Below the pieces are notes generated by a model. It did not search any database. It was given only the letters and a program-made list of their open reading frames with translations, and was not told where the DNA came from. 64,000 bases of DNA from Phorcysia thermohydrogeniphila (GTDB lineage Bacteria > Aquificota > Aquificia > Desulfurobacteriales > Desulfurobacteriaceae). The position numbers and the translations under genes are program-made. The DNA lies in contig NZ_SMFV01000001.1 in NCBI RefSeq assembly GCF_004339575.1, positions 461,044 to 525,043 on the forward strand. The letters run 5' to 3'. Below, in pieces: positions 16,466 through 26,719 of the stretch; positions within the stretch are counted from its first letter, which is position 1, and every line of letters starts with the position of its first letter.

Positions 16466-17539
16466 CTATCCACTTTTCCTCTTCTCTTCGTACATAGCCT
16501 TATCTGCTTTATCAAGGGCTTCGGTAAAAGACTCCTCCGGCGAGTTCCACAAAGAATAGCCCAAGGAAACACTTAAGGGGGGCGTTAGCCCCTCCTGTTC
16601 ATTAACGTAGCCTAAGTTGTTCCTTATTCTCTTAACGATCTTTTCCATGACTTCTTCATTCGCCCTTGGAATCAAGACAATAAACTCGTCTCCTCCAACC
16701 CTAAATATCCTATCTCCTCCTCTTAACGAAGCTTTGAGGACTTCAACCATTCTAACAATGTAACGGTCTCCCTCTTTATGGCCGAGGGTATCGTTTATGA
16801 GCTTGAGGTCGTCTATATCGGCAAAGAGAATTCCTACGGGGAACATCTCCCTATGTTTTCTCAGAAGCTTGAGCTGCTCGTTTAAGAAGTGTCTATTGTA
16901 AGTGTCCGTCAGAGGGTCCCTAAAAGCGTAGTACTTTATCTTACTTGGAACTACGAGGGTGGTTAAAAAGTTTATGGAATCGGCCAAATCGTTGAAAGCC
17001 TCAAAGATTGTCCTTAGTCCCAAGTTCCTATAACGAGGGTACCTTTTCACAACATGCTCAGCGGTTAGCTCTTCTATTCTGTTTAGAATGAGGAAGTAGT
17101 CACTTCTAAACCTCTTTTTCCGCCTTATAGTAACTCTTCTCTGAAAAGCATTAAGGAAGAGGTTGGCCTGAAAGAGCATCTGGGAGTGGTCTATCTTCTC
17201 TATTACCTTGTTGGTAACGAGCTTCATCCCCTGACAGCCACTTGCTATCCCTAAGAAGTACTCCTCCTCCTCTTCCCGGTAGATGAGGGGAATAACGCAG
17301 TTCAAGCTACCAGTGTAACACCTGCAGATGAAAGGTCTCTTCTCCCTTTTTGCCCTTTCAAGCCACTCCTTAAGTTCAGACTCATACTCCTCAGCTTTCG
17401 GAGCCATAAAATCGGAAAAAACGAGGTTTCCTTCCTCGTCCCAGAGCATTGTGGAGGCTCCCAAAGGCATGAAGAACTTCTGGAAAAGCCTCCCTGCCTC
17501 TTCTGCAGAAATGAACTCTTCAAGCTTTCCCGCCTTCAT
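16466..17539 (-). CDS. PocR-domain diguanylate cyclase
   Basis: 357 residues. The first ~165 residues look like a PocR sensory domain, including a segment with conserved cysteines (I-C-R-C-Y-T-G-S-L-N-C) and Gly-Ile-Ala-Ser-Gly-Cys-Gln. The C-terminal half is a GGDEF domain with intact G-G-D-E-F at 282-286 and an R-G-G-D product-inhibition site at 273-276, so it should make cyclic di-GMP and be feedback inhibited. No membrane segment is seen. It is the last gene of a minus-strand run after hisE. The ATG at 17539 follows AGTAGGGGAAG. Confidence 0.88.
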   Translation of the reverse strand: MKAGKLEEFISAEEAGRLFQKFFMPLGASTMLWDEEGNLVFSDFMAPKAEEYESELKEWLERAKREKRPFICRCYTGSLNCVIPLIYREEEEEYFLGIASGCQGMKLVTNKVIEKIDHSQMLFQANLFLNAFQRRVTIRRKKRFRSDYFLILNRIEELTAEHVVKRYPRYRNLGLRTIFEAFNDLADSINFLTTLVVPSKIKYYAFRDPLTDTYNRHFLNEQLKLLRKHREMFPVGILFADIDDLKLINDTLGHKEGDRYIVRMVEVLKASLRGGDRIFRVGGDEFIVLIPRANEEVMEKIVKRIRNNLGYVNEQEGLTPPLSVSLGYSLWNSPEESFTEALDKADKAMYEEKRKSG

Positions 17540-17545
17540 CTTCCC

Positions 17546-17836
17546 CTACTTCATTCGTTTTTTAAGTTCTTCTCCTACTTCTTCCCACGTTATACCAGAG
17601 TTTACCAGAGCAACTGTTAGGTGGTAAAGTAAGTCAGCTGTCTCATAAATTGCGTGCTCCTTATCCTTTGATTTAAAGGCTAAAATAACTTCTACTGCTT
17701 CTTCACCAACTTTCTGGAGAATCTTGTCCTCTCCCTTCTTAAAAAGCTTAGCTGTATATGAACCTTCCGGAAGCTTCTCTTTCCTTTCCTTCACTATCCT
17801 GTAGAGTTCTGAAATAACTGTGCCAAAATCATTCAT
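17546..17836 (-). CDS. hisE: Phosphoribosyl-ATP pyrophosphatase
   Basis: 96 residues from an ATG at 17836 that overlaps the hisI stop; the longer reading frame upstream is hisI sequence in another frame. The MazG-like helical pattern and the Glu-Glu-Ala-Val-Glu-Val-Ile-Leu-Ala and Glu-Thr-Ala-Asp-Leu-Leu-Tyr-His metal-binding elements identify HisE. It removes pyrophosphate from phosphoribosyl-ATP in histidine synthesis. HisI and HisE are separate proteins here rather than one HisIE fusion. Confidence 0.95.
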   Translation of the reverse strand: MNDFGTVISELYRIVKERKEKLPEGSYTAKLFKKGEDKILQKVGEEAVEVILAFKSKDKEHAIYETADLLYHLTVALVNSGITWEEVGEELKKRMK

Positions 17837-18188
17837 CCTCTCTCTCCGCAAGGGTTCTAAAAAAGCAGGAGTACTCCCCAGTATGACAGGCAACTCCCTC
17901 CTGCTCAACAACGTAGAGGAGCGTATCAGAATCACAGTCAAGGAGAATTCTCTTTACCTTCTGAACGTTCCCCGAAGTTTCCCCTTTCTTCCATATTTTC
18001 TGTCTTGAGCGGGAGTAATAATGGGCGTAGCCGGTTTCTATGGTTTTTTCAAGAGCTTCCCTGTTTGCGTAGGCAACCATTAAAACGCTACCGCTCTTTT
18101 CGTCCTGAACAACTACCGGAACTAACCCTTTCCCCTTTTCAAAGTCAATACTATTTAAGAGCTCCCTATCGCAGTTTAGCATTGCCAC
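17829..18188 (-). CDS. hisI: Phosphoribosyl-AMP cyclohydrolase
   Basis: 119 residues. It shows the HisI signature: Met-Val-Ala-Tyr-Ala-Asn, Gly-x-[16 protein letters not shown], the Asp-Cys-Asp-Ser-Asp magnesium site and the zinc cysteines Cys-Asp and Cys-His-Thr-Gly. It opens the purine ring of PR-AMP in histidine synthesis. Start is either GTG at 18188 or ATG at 18182. It lies two bases after ahcY and overlaps hisE. Confidence 0.95.
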   Translation of the reverse strand: MAMLNCDRELLNSIDFEKGKGLVPVVVQDEKSGSVLMVAYANREALEKTIETGYAHYYSRSRQKIWKKGETSGNVQKVKRILLDCDSDTLLYVVEQEGVACHTGEYSCFFRTLAEREDE

Positions 18189-18189
18189 C

Positions 18190-19482
<1,293 letters not shown>

Positions 19483-19490
19483 TTATCAGA

Positions 19491-20486
19491 CTACGAAAGC
19501 ATCTCTAATTCTTCAAAATCTAAGGATTCAAATGCCAGTTCAAGCTCCTTAAAGAGATTTTTCTTTACCTCTTCAAGACTTCCTTTTGTCTCGTAACCGG
19601 CAGCCATCTTATGGCCACCGCCACCAAGTTTTTTAGCTATCTCAGCTACGTTAATCTTTCCTTTTGACCTAAGCGAAACTTTCCAGCTCTCCTTTTCAAT
19701 TTCTTTGAAAAAGATAGCAACTTCAACGCCTGCTATTGAGCGGGGATAGTTGATGAAACCTTCTGTTTCTTCAAGAAAAGCTTCTGTTTCTTCAAGGAAT
19801 TTTCTGTAAACCGTGATGTGAGCCACTTTTCCATCAAGAGCAAACTCAAGAGTTTTTAGAACAAGCTCTAAGAGTTTAAAGCGGTTTATCCTATTTCTCT
19901 CAAACAGGTTAAACCTAACAACGTAAGGGTCTACCCCCTTTTTAAGGAGCTCCGCCGCTACCTCGTGGGTCCTTGGAGAGGTATTGTTATAGCTAAAGCC
20001 ACCGGTATCGGTAAATATTCCGGTATAAATCGGAAGAGCCACTTCGTAGGTAATTTTTTCCGGGTCTATTAGGACCATGAGCTCGTAGGAAAGCTCACAC
20101 GTACTTGATATGTTAGGTTCAACTATGGCAAAGTTGGTAAAGGGCTCAGCTGTTATGTGGTGGTCTATGACTATGGATTTTTCTGCAGGGATACTTTCAA
20201 AACCTGTACGCTTCGGCTCTGAAACGTCAGTTATTATCACCCAATCGTACTGTTCGTCCAGTTTCTCTTTAACCTCTACTTTGTTAATCCCCGGCAAAAA
20301 GTCAAAAAAGTAGGGGATTCTATCCCTGTAAACTACTCTTACATCCTTCCCCAAGCTTTTTAGGAAGCTAAACCAGCCAAGGGAGCTCCCTATCGCATCT
20401 CCATCAGGATTTTTGTGGGTCGTTATCAGGATTTTTCCATCAATACCTTTAAGGAGCTCCGCCATTTCTTTCCTTGACAGTTTCAC
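19491..20486 (-). CDS. nrnA: DHH/DHHA1 phosphoesterase, NrnA-like (oligoribonuclease / pAp phosphatase)
   Basis: 331 residues. The DHH domain has Thr-His-Lys-Asn-Pro-Asp-Gly-Asp-Ala at about 22-30 and Val-Ile-Asp-His-His at about 108-112; the DHHA1 domain ends with the substrate loop Gly-Gly-Gly-Gly-His-x2-Ala-Ala-Gly. NrnA proteins degrade short RNA oligomers and 3'-phosphoadenosine 5'-phosphate. The GTG start overlaps the rbfA stop, the common rbfA-nrnA arrangement. Confidence 0.9.
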   Translation of the reverse strand: MKLSRKEMAELLKGIDGKILITTHKNPDGDAIGSSLGWFSFLKSLGKDVRVVYRDRIPYFFDFLPGINKVEVKEKLDEQYDWVIITDVSEPKRTGFESIPAEKSIVIDHHITAEPFTNFAIVEPNISSTCELSYELMVLIDPEKITYEVALPIYTGIFTDTGGFSYNNTSPRTHEVAAELLKKGVDPYVVRFNLFERNRINRFKLLELVLKTLEFALDGKVAHITVYRKFLEETEAFLEETEGFINYPRSIAGVEVAIFFKEIEKESWKVSLRSKGKINVAEIAKKLGGGGHKMAAGYETKGSLEEVKKNLFKELELAFESLDFEELEMLS

Positions 20487-20782
20487 AGTAACTCCTCCGG
20501 CGAAACGACAAATTCAGGCCTTGGAACAATCCTTATCTTTAGACGCTTACCTAAAAGGTGATGTATGTAACCTGCAGCTCTGTTCAAGGTTTCAACTGCC
20601 GTTAAGGCGTCTTCTTTCTTGAGGGCGGAAATGAATACTGTGGCCTTACTCCCGTCCTTTGAAAGGTGCACGTCACGAACCGTTATAAAAAGGTTCTCGG
20701 GTAAGTCTATTTCGCTCCGTATAATATCAGAGAGTTCTCTTATAAGAAGCGACCTTAGCCTCTCTCTCCTTCTCTCTCTCAT
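20483..20782 (-). CDS. rbfA: 30S ribosome-binding factor A
   Basis: 99 residues. The KH-like fold pattern of RbfA is recognisable: an Arg-rich N-terminus, Leu-Ile-Arg-Glu-Leu-Ser-Asp-Ile-Ile, then Asp-Val-x-Leu-Ser-Lys-Asp-Gly-Ser-Lys-Ala-Thr-Val-Phe-Ile-Ser and a Leu-Lys-Ile-Arg-x-Val-Pro-x-Pro-Glu-Phe strand. It assists late maturation of the 30S subunit. GTG at 20785 or ATG at 20782 could start it; ATG overlaps the tldE stop by one base. Confidence 0.93.
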   Translation of the reverse strand: MRERRRERLRSLLIRELSDIIRSEIDLPENLFITVRDVHLSKDGSKATVFISALKKEDALTAVETLNRAAGYIHHLLGKRLKIRIVPRPEFVVSPEELL

Positions 20783-22110
20783 CACACCCCGCTTACCGTC
20801 AGTGATTTAACGAGAACCGATGGACTTGAAACCCTGCCCACCCAGCGCTGGTCCCTTCCAACCTCGGTTATGCCTGTGAGGAGCTCCTTAAGGTTTCCTG
20901 CAACAGTCATCCCAGAAACCGGCTGAACCTTCTCTCCATCCCTGTAGTATATACCGCTTATACCTATGGAAAACTCACCGGATATAGGATTTATCGTATG
21001 TATTCCCATAGCATCCGTTACTAAGAGAACCTCTTCTGGTGTCTTTATTAGCTCCTCAAGTCCTAAAGCTCCACTCTCAACCACGAGGTTAGTTATGCCA
21101 GACTGAGGAAGAGACGAAAGGGAAGAACGAATTCCGTTTCCGGTTGGTTCCATGCCAAGTTTTCTCGCCGAGTAAATGTCAAGGAGGAAGTTTTTCAGAA
21201 CTCCCCTCTCTATAACTGCTTTCTTCCGCGTTACCGTTCCTTCATCATCAAAGGGAATACTGCCAATTCCACCCTTTTGAAGGGGGTCGTCGTACAGGTT
21301 AAAGACGTGGCTTGCAACCTCAAAGCCGAGCTTATCGGCGAAGAGAGATTTACCCCTTAGGACGTTGTTCCCAAGAAAAACAGGGGAGAGTGCCTCAATA
21401 ATTTCGGCAAAGACGGTATTCTTGAAAATCACCGGAAGCTTTTTGGTCTTCATTGGCTTGGCGCCAAGGAGCTCTAAAGCACTTTCAGCTGCCCTTACAG
21501 CAACCAAGTCAACGTTAAGCTCAGAAAAATAACGCCTTACATCGTAGTCCCATCCCATCTGGGAATCGCCGTTTTCCTCAGCAGCAAGGAGGACACTCAG
21601 GGAGAAACTGGAGGTCGTATAGGAAAAACTGTGGTCGTTTGAGTTAAAGTAGTAAACCGTAGTTACCGCATCACCGTAGGAAGCTTTTCTGACCCTCTTT
21701 ATCCGCCTGTCAAAGTTCATAACTTTTGCTTCAAGCTCAAGGGCAAGCTCAACTTTCCTGTCTACCGGTATCTGGGGATAACTCTCGTCATAAAGAGGAA
21801 AATCAACGGTAGCAGAGGCCGGCATTGAGAGAGAATACTCATCCTGAGAGGCCATCTTGGCGTTTTCCTTAGCACACTCAATCGCTATCCTGATTCCATC
21901 GTCCGAAACGTCCGTGGTATACGCAAATCCAAGCCTTCCATCTACAACAACCCGTATAGCTACCCCTTTCTTAATAGAAGTTTTCACCTTCTCTACGCTT
22001 CCCTTCTTGACCTCAACTGAAAAGCCTGAAGACTCAACACCGTAAATATCAAAGTTCTCAACGTTCTGTTTTTTTAGGATTCCGGCAGTTCTTTCAATCA
22101 GTTTAAACAT
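20782..22110 (-). CDS. pmbA: TldD/PmbA-family protein (TldE-like subunit)
   Basis: 442 residues, typical of the family. Features include the N-terminal Gly-Val-Ala-Ile-Arg-Val-Val-x-Asp-Gly-Arg-x-Gly-Phe-Ala-Tyr-Thr segment, Gly-Ile-Gly-Ser-Ile-Pro-Phe-Asp-Asp-Glu-Gly in the middle, and Gly-Asn-x-x-Arg-Ser-Ser-Leu. The zinc ligands of a TldD subunit (His-Glu-x3-His) are not seen, pointing to the TldE/PmbA partner. TldD/E heterodimers degrade unfolded peptides and process modified peptides. No tldD is in the window. Its ATG overlaps the thyX stop by one base. Confidence 0.9.
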   Translation of the reverse strand: MFKLIERTAGILKKQNVENFDIYGVESSGFSVEVKKGSVEKVKTSIKKGVAIRVVVDGRLGFAYTTDVSDDGIRIAIECAKENAKMASQDEYSLSMPASATVDFPLYDESYPQIPVDRKVELALELEAKVMNFDRRIKRVRKASYGDAVTTVYYFNSNDHSFSYTTSSFSLSVLLAAEENGDSQMGWDYDVRRYFSELNVDLVAVRAAESALELLGAKPMKTKKLPVIFKNTVFAEIIEALSPVFLGNNVLRGKSLFADKLGFEVASHVFNLYDDPLQKGGIGSIPFDDEGTVTRKKAVIERGVLKNFLLDIYSARKLGMEPTGNGIRSSLSSLPQSGITNLVVESGALGLEELIKTPEEVLLVTDAMGIHTINPISGEFSIGISGIYYRDGEKVQPVSGMTVAGNLKELLTGITEVGRDQRWVGRVSSPSVLVKSLTVSGV

Positions 22111-22718
22111 TACGCACCCCTTTTGCCGAGAGTGGCAAAGAACCTCCTGACATCCTCCGGTCTACCGCAGCTCTTCTCTCCTTCAGTACAGTGTCCCAAG
22201 TAGTAGCAGTTTGGACCAACGTGACTAAAGAGGGAAGGGAACTTTTCCCTCAGTATCCTAAGCATCTCAACGGCCATCTTCCTAATCTCCCATTGAGCCC
22301 TTGTACACGTCCTAAGCCTTAAAAAGTGGACAAGCTCCTCGCCGTTCATCGTAAAGAGAACCCTCGTTGTGCAGGCATTCGGGAGGACAAACCTTGCGTC
22401 CTCCTTCGGAGCTCCAGCATCAACGAGACCCTCGTAGAACTTACCTATAAGAGACATCAAGTCGTCATAAGTCAACGTCTTACCTTCTACCGTAACCTCT
22501 TTACCTCTTACAGAGTCCGGCACTACAAAGGGAAAATTCTTCATTGCCACGTATCTCTGGGATTGCTGGCTGTAAGAGGCCGGACGGTGCCTTACAAGCT
22601 GGTGGGAACAGGCTCGGGATATCCCATCAACGAGAAAAGTAAAGTATGAGTGCCTTAAAAGGGTATCCCTATCGGCATTTACCTTTGGAACGTTTTTAGA
22701 AAGCAAAAGGACTTTCAT
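22110..22718 (-). CDS. thyX: Flavin-dependent thymidylate synthase
   Basis: 202 residues. The ThyX motif R-H-R-x3-S-x4-S-x-R-Y is intact (RHRPASYSQQSQRY). A downstream Cys-x-x-Ala-Gln-Trp-Glu-Ile-Arg segment supplies the substrate-binding Arg, and the C-terminus has a Cys-rich Gly-His-Cys-x-Glu-Gly-x3-Cys-Gly end. It methylates dUMP using methylene-THF and FADH2. The N-terminus before the His-x3-Phe-Thr-Phe helix is about 22 residues, shorter than in most ThyX proteins. No alternative upstream start was seen, so the short form appears genuine. Confidence 0.93.
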   Translation of the reverse strand: MKVLLLSKNVPKVNADRDTLLRHSYFTFLVDGISRACSHQLVRHRPASYSQQSQRYVAMKNFPFVVPDSVRGKEVTVEGKTLTYDDLMSLIGKFYEGLVDAGAPKEDARFVLPNACTTRVLFTMNGEELVHFLRLRTCTRAQWEIRKMAVEMLRILREKFPSLFSHVGPNCYYLGHCTEGEKSCGRPEDVRRFFATLGKRGA

Positions 22719-22753
22719 TACGTTTGCCCCTACGTTATTTCAAGCGGTAAGGT

Positions 22754-23320
22754 TTAGAACTTTATCAGGGAGAATACAGGGTATCCCCTCTTCTGTATCC
22801 TCTCCCTTCCCCCTAAGAAAGTTAGCTCCAAGAGGAAATCTACACTTATGATGTTTCCTCCAAGCCTCTCAACAAGGTCAATTGCCGCGTTCATAGTTCC
22901 GCCGGTTGCGAGAACGTCGTCAATGAGAACAACTTTCATTCCTTCCTGAATTGCGTCCTCGTGAACCTCTATCTTGTCCTCACCGTACTCTAAGGTATAG
23001 GTGGCGCTAATTGTCTTGTAGGGGAGCTTTCCCGGCTTCCTGATAATTGCAAGCCCTGCACCTATCTTGTAGGCAAGGGCTGCTGCAAGCAGGAATCCCC
23101 TTGACTCTATTCCGGCAACTATGTCTATGCCGAGACCAACGTACCTGTTTCCTATGTAGTCTATGACTTTCTGAAAGGCCCAAGGCTTATGAAGCAGGGG
23201 GGTTATGTCCTTAAAGACAATCCCCGGTTTTGGAAAGTCTGGAACATCCCTTATGAGGGACTTGAGCTCCTCAATCTCCTTGTGAAGGTTGAGGTCCGTT
23301 TCATTTACGTAGTTTCCCAT
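22754..23320 (-). CDS. apt: Adenine phosphoribosyltransferase
   Basis: 188 residues. It has the Apt N-terminus (Phe-Pro-Lys-Pro-Gly-Ile-Val-Phe-Lys-Asp-Ile-Thr-Pro), Gly-Ile-Glu-Ser-Arg-Gly-Phe, the Arg-Lys-Pro-Gly-Lys-Leu-Pro loop and the PRPP motif Val-Val-Leu-Ile-Asp-Asp-Val-Leu-Ala-Thr-Gly-Gly-Thr. It converts adenine to AMP, recycling adenine derived from the methyl cycle. The ATG follows GGAGACAG. It is 13 bp after metH. Confidence 0.96.
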   Translation of the reverse strand: MGNYVNETDLNLHKEIEELKSLIRDVPDFPKPGIVFKDITPLLHKPWAFQKVIDYIGNRYVGLGIDIVAGIESRGFLLAAALAYKIGAGLAIIRKPGKLPYKTISATYTLEYGEDKIEVHEDAIQEGMKVVLIDDVLATGGTMNAAIDLVERLGGNIISVDFLLELTFLGGRERIQKRGYPVFSLIKF

Positions 23321-23333
23321 CTGTCTCCTCCGG

Positions 23334-25874
23334 TTAGTCTTCTATCCCAAGAAGTTTCTTTACAATTTTAACAGCTTCCTGAGCATCACCCCCGTAGTGG
23401 CCTCCTATTTTCTCTGCATACTCAGGGGTAACGACGGCTCCACCAACGATTACCGGAATATCAAGGCCGGCCTCCCTGAGGGCCTTTATCGTATCCTCCA
23501 TAGCCGGTAGTGTCGTAGTCATTAGAGCACTGAGACCTACAAGGTCAGCCTTTTCCCTCTTTACGGCCTCTACCACCTTTTCAGGGGGAACGTTCGTTCC
23601 AAGGTCTACTACTTCAAAACCGCTGTTTTCAAGCATAGTTATGACTATGTTCTTACCTATCTCGTGGACGTCACCGTAAACGGTAGCCATTACAATTTTT
23701 CCACTCGTCTTAAGGTTTTTCCCTTTCTTTTTCATCTCCTTCTTGAGAATTTCAAAGGCGGCCTGAACTGCCTGTGCCGAACGGAGCATCTGAGGGAGGA
23801 AAATCTCTCCCTTTTCAAACCGCTTACCGACGACATCAAGGGCAGAAATTAAGGCTCTATCGCTAATTTCCATAGGTTCGTAACTCTTTAACGCTTCCTC
23901 CGTTGGCTTTAAGATTCCTTCTTTGTCTCCCTCAATCACCTTCTTGAAAATCTCCCCAAGTACTCCTTCTGGAGCTCCCTCTTCTTCAGCCTTCTCACCT
24001 TTCTCTTCCTTTTTCCTCTCTTCCCCTCCAACTTCAACAGAAACCTTCTTCCCCTCCAAGAAAGAACAGGTAAGGGTACAGATTTTCTTAAGGAGCTCCC
24101 TACACTCCCTATCCTCTGCCTTCGGCTTGTAGCCCGTAAACTTTTCAACGTAGCGGGTAGCCCCTCTGTCTTTGCCGACGAGAACGTCAGAGGCGTATAT
24201 GGTTTCAACCATACGGGAATCACCGGGGTTAACGATACCAGAGTCAAGACCGGCCTCAATAGCCATTGCCATAAAGGCGGAGTTTATAAGTGACCTTGCA
24301 GGAAGGCCGAAAGAGACGTTACTAACCCCTAAGGTGGTAGCAACACCAAACTTTTCCTTAACGAGCCTTATAGCCTTTAGAGTTTCTACCGTCGCTTCCT
24401 GCATTGCGCTGGCAGCCAAGTTCAAAACATCGGCTATAACAGCATCTCTTCTAATCCCTACCTTTTCACACTCGTTTATTATCCTCTCTATTACAGCAAC
24501 TCTGTCTTCCGCCTTCTCTTTTAAACCTTCATCATCTATCCCAAGGGCTAAAACGTTTGCTCCGTACTTTTTAACGAGGGGAAGTATCTCCTTTATGTCC
24601 TTCTCCTCTCCAGAGCAGGAGTTAACTATAGGTCTTCCGTCGCACATCTTGAGAGCTCTCTCTATGGCCTCTGGGTTTTTACTGTCTATCATTATTGGAA
24701 CTGTTACCGTCTCCATCACTATTTTTACGGCTTTCTCCATAGCCTCAGCTTCATCTATTCCCGGAACTCCAACGTTCACGTCAAGGATTTCTGCCCCCTC
24801 CTCTACCTGTTTCTTCGCCTCCTCCTTTACGAGGGAAAAATCTCCTTTTTTGAGGGCTTCCTGCAACTTCTTTTTGCCCGTCGGATTTATCCTCTCGCCG
24901 ATTATCCTTGTCGGATGGTCAGAGCCGATAAAAACAAGCTCCGTCCTGCTTGCAACCTTGACTCCCCTTACTGGATTCCTTTTAGCAGGCTTAAGGTTCT
25001 TAACAGCCCTCTTTATAGCCCTTATGTGCTCCGGAGTTGTTCCACAGCAACCACCTATGATGTTTGCTCCTGCCTTAATAAGTTCAACTGCTACCTTTTC
25101 AAAGGTTTCGGGAGGCTCAGGGTAGATGGTTTTACCATCCCTTAGAACGGGCAGTCCCGCATTTGCATAGACAATGATGGGAGTTTCCGTTACCTCTGCC
25201 ATCTTCCTGACAATTTCAACGAAACTTTCAGGACCTAAGGAACAGTTCGCCCCTACAGCAGCAACGTCAAAGCCTTCAAAAATGGCAGCTGCAACCTCTG
25301 GAGGAGTTCCAAGGAGGGTTCTGCCGTCCTCCTGATAGGTCATACTCACCATTACGGGGAGGTCACACACCTCCCTTGCAGCGACAACTGCAGCTTTAGC
25401 CTCCTTAGTGTCAGACATCGTTTCTATCAGAATTAAGTCTGCCCCGGCCTCTGCCCCTGCCTCTATCTGCTCCTTAAAGATTTCAACCATCTCATCAAAG
25501 GTATAATCGCCGACAGGCTCAACAAAAACCCCCGTTGGACCAACTGAAAGAGCAACCAAAGCTCTACCGGCCGCTGCTTCCTTTGCAAGCTTTACGCCGG
25601 CAGCAGTTAACTCCTTTACCCTGTCCTCAAGCCCGTAGTGGGAGAGCTTTATACGGTTACTACCAAAGGTGTTCGTCTCTATTATGTCCGCCCCTGCTTC
25701 TACGTACTCCCTGTGTATCTCTATGAGAACTTCAGGCCTTTCAACGTTTAAAAGTTCTGGGGCAAAATTGACGTCAAGGCCCTTTTTCATAAGCATCGTT
25801 CCCATTCCACCGTCAAGAACCCATATCTTTTCTGAGTCCTTAAAGGGATTCTCATTCAACTTCCTTGCCTCCAA
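23334..25874 (-). CDS. metH: Cobalamin-dependent methionine synthase without activation domain
   Basis: 846 residues in the order homocysteine methyltransferase (about 10-310; Gly-Gly-Met-Gly-Thr-Met near the start and the zinc cysteines Asn-Cys-Ser and Gly-Gly-Cys-Cys-Gly), pterin-binding domain (about 325-600), then cobalamin cap and binding domains. The cobalamin His is in Asp-Val-His-Glu-Ile-Gly near residue 733. The C-terminal SAM-dependent reactivation domain of E. coli MetH is absent, as in many thermophiles, so reactivation must use another route. A TTG at 25874 or a TTG at 25859 (behind GGAGGCAAGGAAG) may start translation. An acidic Lys/Glu linker near 630 replaces the usual interdomain link. 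Confidence 0.93.
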   Translation of the reverse strand: MEARKLNENPFKDSEKIWVLDGGMGTMLMKKGLDVNFAPELLNVERPEVLIEIHREYVEAGADIIETNTFGSNRIKLSHYGLEDRVKELTAAGVKLAKEAAAGRALVALSVGPTGVFVEPVGDYTFDEMVEIFKEQIEAGAEAGADLILIETMSDTKEAKAAVVAAREVCDLPVMVSMTYQEDGRTLLGTPPEVAAAIFEGFDVAAVGANCSLGPESFVEIVRKMAEVTETPIIVYANAGLPVLRDGKTIYPEPPETFEKVAVELIKAGANIIGGCCGTTPEHIRAIKRAVKNLKPAKRNPVRGVKVASRTELVFIGSDHPTRIIGERINPTGKKKLQEALKKGDFSLVKEEAKKQVEEGAEILDVNVGVPGIDEAEAMEKAVKIVMETVTVPIMIDSKNPEAIERALKMCDGRPIVNSCSGEEKDIKEILPLVKKYGANVLALGIDDEGLKEKAEDRVAVIERIINECEKVGIRRDAVIADVLNLAASAMQEATVETLKAIRLVKEKFGVATTLGVSNVSFGLPARSLINSAFMAMAIEAGLDSGIVNPGDSRMVETIYASDVLVGKDRGATRYVEKFTGYKPKAEDRECRELLKKICTLTCSFLEGKKVSVEVGGEERKKEEKGEKAEEEGAPEGVLGEIFKKVIEGDKEGILKPTEEALKSYEPMEISDRALISALDVVGKRFEKGEIFLPQMLRSAQAVQAAFEILKKEMKKKGKNLKTSGKIVMATVYGDVHEIGKNIVITMLENSGFEVVDLGTNVPPEKVVEAVKREKADLVGLSALMTTTLPAMEDTIKALREAGLDIPVIVGGAVVTPEYAEKIGGHYGGDAQEAVKIVKKLLGIED

Positions 25875-25928
25875 ATCACTTAGTTTAGAGGAATAGTTGT
25901 GTTAACATTTTAGCAGGAGAGAGAAAAG

Positions 25929-26390
25929 ATGGGTGTGTTGCTAAAGTCTCTATACCTCTATTCCATATCTTTGTGGGTGGGCTCTCTGTTCTTTTTCTCC
26001 GCAGTTGGAGCTCCAGCCGCTTTTAGAGCTCTACCTAAAGAGGAAGCCGGAAAGTACACAGGCACGGTTTTTCCTAAGTATTTTGGCCTTGGCTACATTT
26101 TCGGGCTAACAGCCCTCGTTAGCCTATACCTCCTTACAAAAAACACTCTTACACTACTATCATCCTTAGTGCTCCTTTTGCTGCTCCTAATGAACCTCCT
26201 TAACGTGGTAAACGGCCTCGTAATCGTTCCCAAAGCAAGCCTTTTAAAAGCTGAGTTCTACAGGAGTAAAGAGGAAAGCTACTACAATAAATTCCTGAAA
26301 CTCCACAGAGTCTCTATGGTTCTTAATGCCTTAACGCTGATTCTTGGGCTTATGGCTATTGGAGTTACATCGCTTTACCTAAGCTTATAG
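25929..26390 (+). CDS. DUF4149-like small membrane protein
   Basis: 153 residues with four hydrophobic segments. The N-terminus (Trp-Val-Gly-Ser-Leu-Phe-Phe-Phe-Ser, then Gly-Ala-Pro-Ala-Ala-Phe) matches the DUF4149 family of unknown function. The gene starts a plus-strand run; ribosome binding site CAGGAGAGAG precedes the ATG. It is divergent from metH with a 54-bp gap. Confidence 0.75.
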   Translation: MGVLLKSLYLYSISLWVGSLFFFSAVGAPAAFRALPKEEAGKYTGTVFPKYFGLGYIFGLTALVSLYLLTKNTLTLLSSLVLLLLLLMNLLNVVNGLVIVPKASLLKAEFYRSKEESYYNKFLKLHRVSMVLNALTLILGLMAIGVTSLYLSL

Positions 26391-26401
26391 CGGGGCTCAT
26401 T

Positions 26402-26719
26402 ATGACTCTCAAACAGAACATCTACTCACTGATAGTCGCCTTAATAGTCGTTGGGGTAACCCTTTTTGCTCTCCAGAACTTTCAGGATGTTGACGTAACC
26501 ATACCTTTTGTGGGAGTATTCCACACCAAAGTTTTTGTTGTTATAGTTTTCTCGTTTCTGGCAGGTTTCCTTACTGCTGGATTCCTCTCACTGATACTGA
26601 AGATATTTACCTTTCCGTCAACTCTAAAAGAGAAGAAGAGGAGAAGCGGTGAGGCTGGACCAGTTCCTGAAACTCTCAAGGGTAATCAAGAGAAGGAGTC
26701 AGGCAAAGGAACTGTGTGA
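26402..26719 (+). CDS. LapA-family (DUF1049) membrane protein
   Basis: 105 residues with two membrane segments (about 8-25 and 43-66) around Phe-Ala-Leu-Gln-Asn-Phe-Gln-x-Val-x-Val-x-Ile-Pro-Phe, the hallmark of LapA domain proteins, then a Lys/Arg-rich cytoplasmic tail. In enterobacteria the LapA/LapB pair tunes LpxC turnover; whether this one does so is unknown. Its last 70 bp overlap the rqcP-like gene. Confidence 0.8.
   Translation: MTLKQNIYSLIVALIVVGVTLFALQNFQDVDVTIPFVGVFHTKVFVVIVFSFLAGFLTAGFLSLILKIFTFPSTLKEKKRRSGEAGPVPETLKGNQEKESGKGTV

Noticed and set aside
24172..25125. 317-codon plus-strand ORF
   Set aside because: It lies wholly antisense to metH, is Ser/Thr/Pro-rich without domain features, and is a shadow of metH codon usage.
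25875..25928. Cobalamin or SAM riboswitch upstream of metH
   Set aside because: The whole divergent gap is 54 bp and shows no B12-box or SAM-box features.
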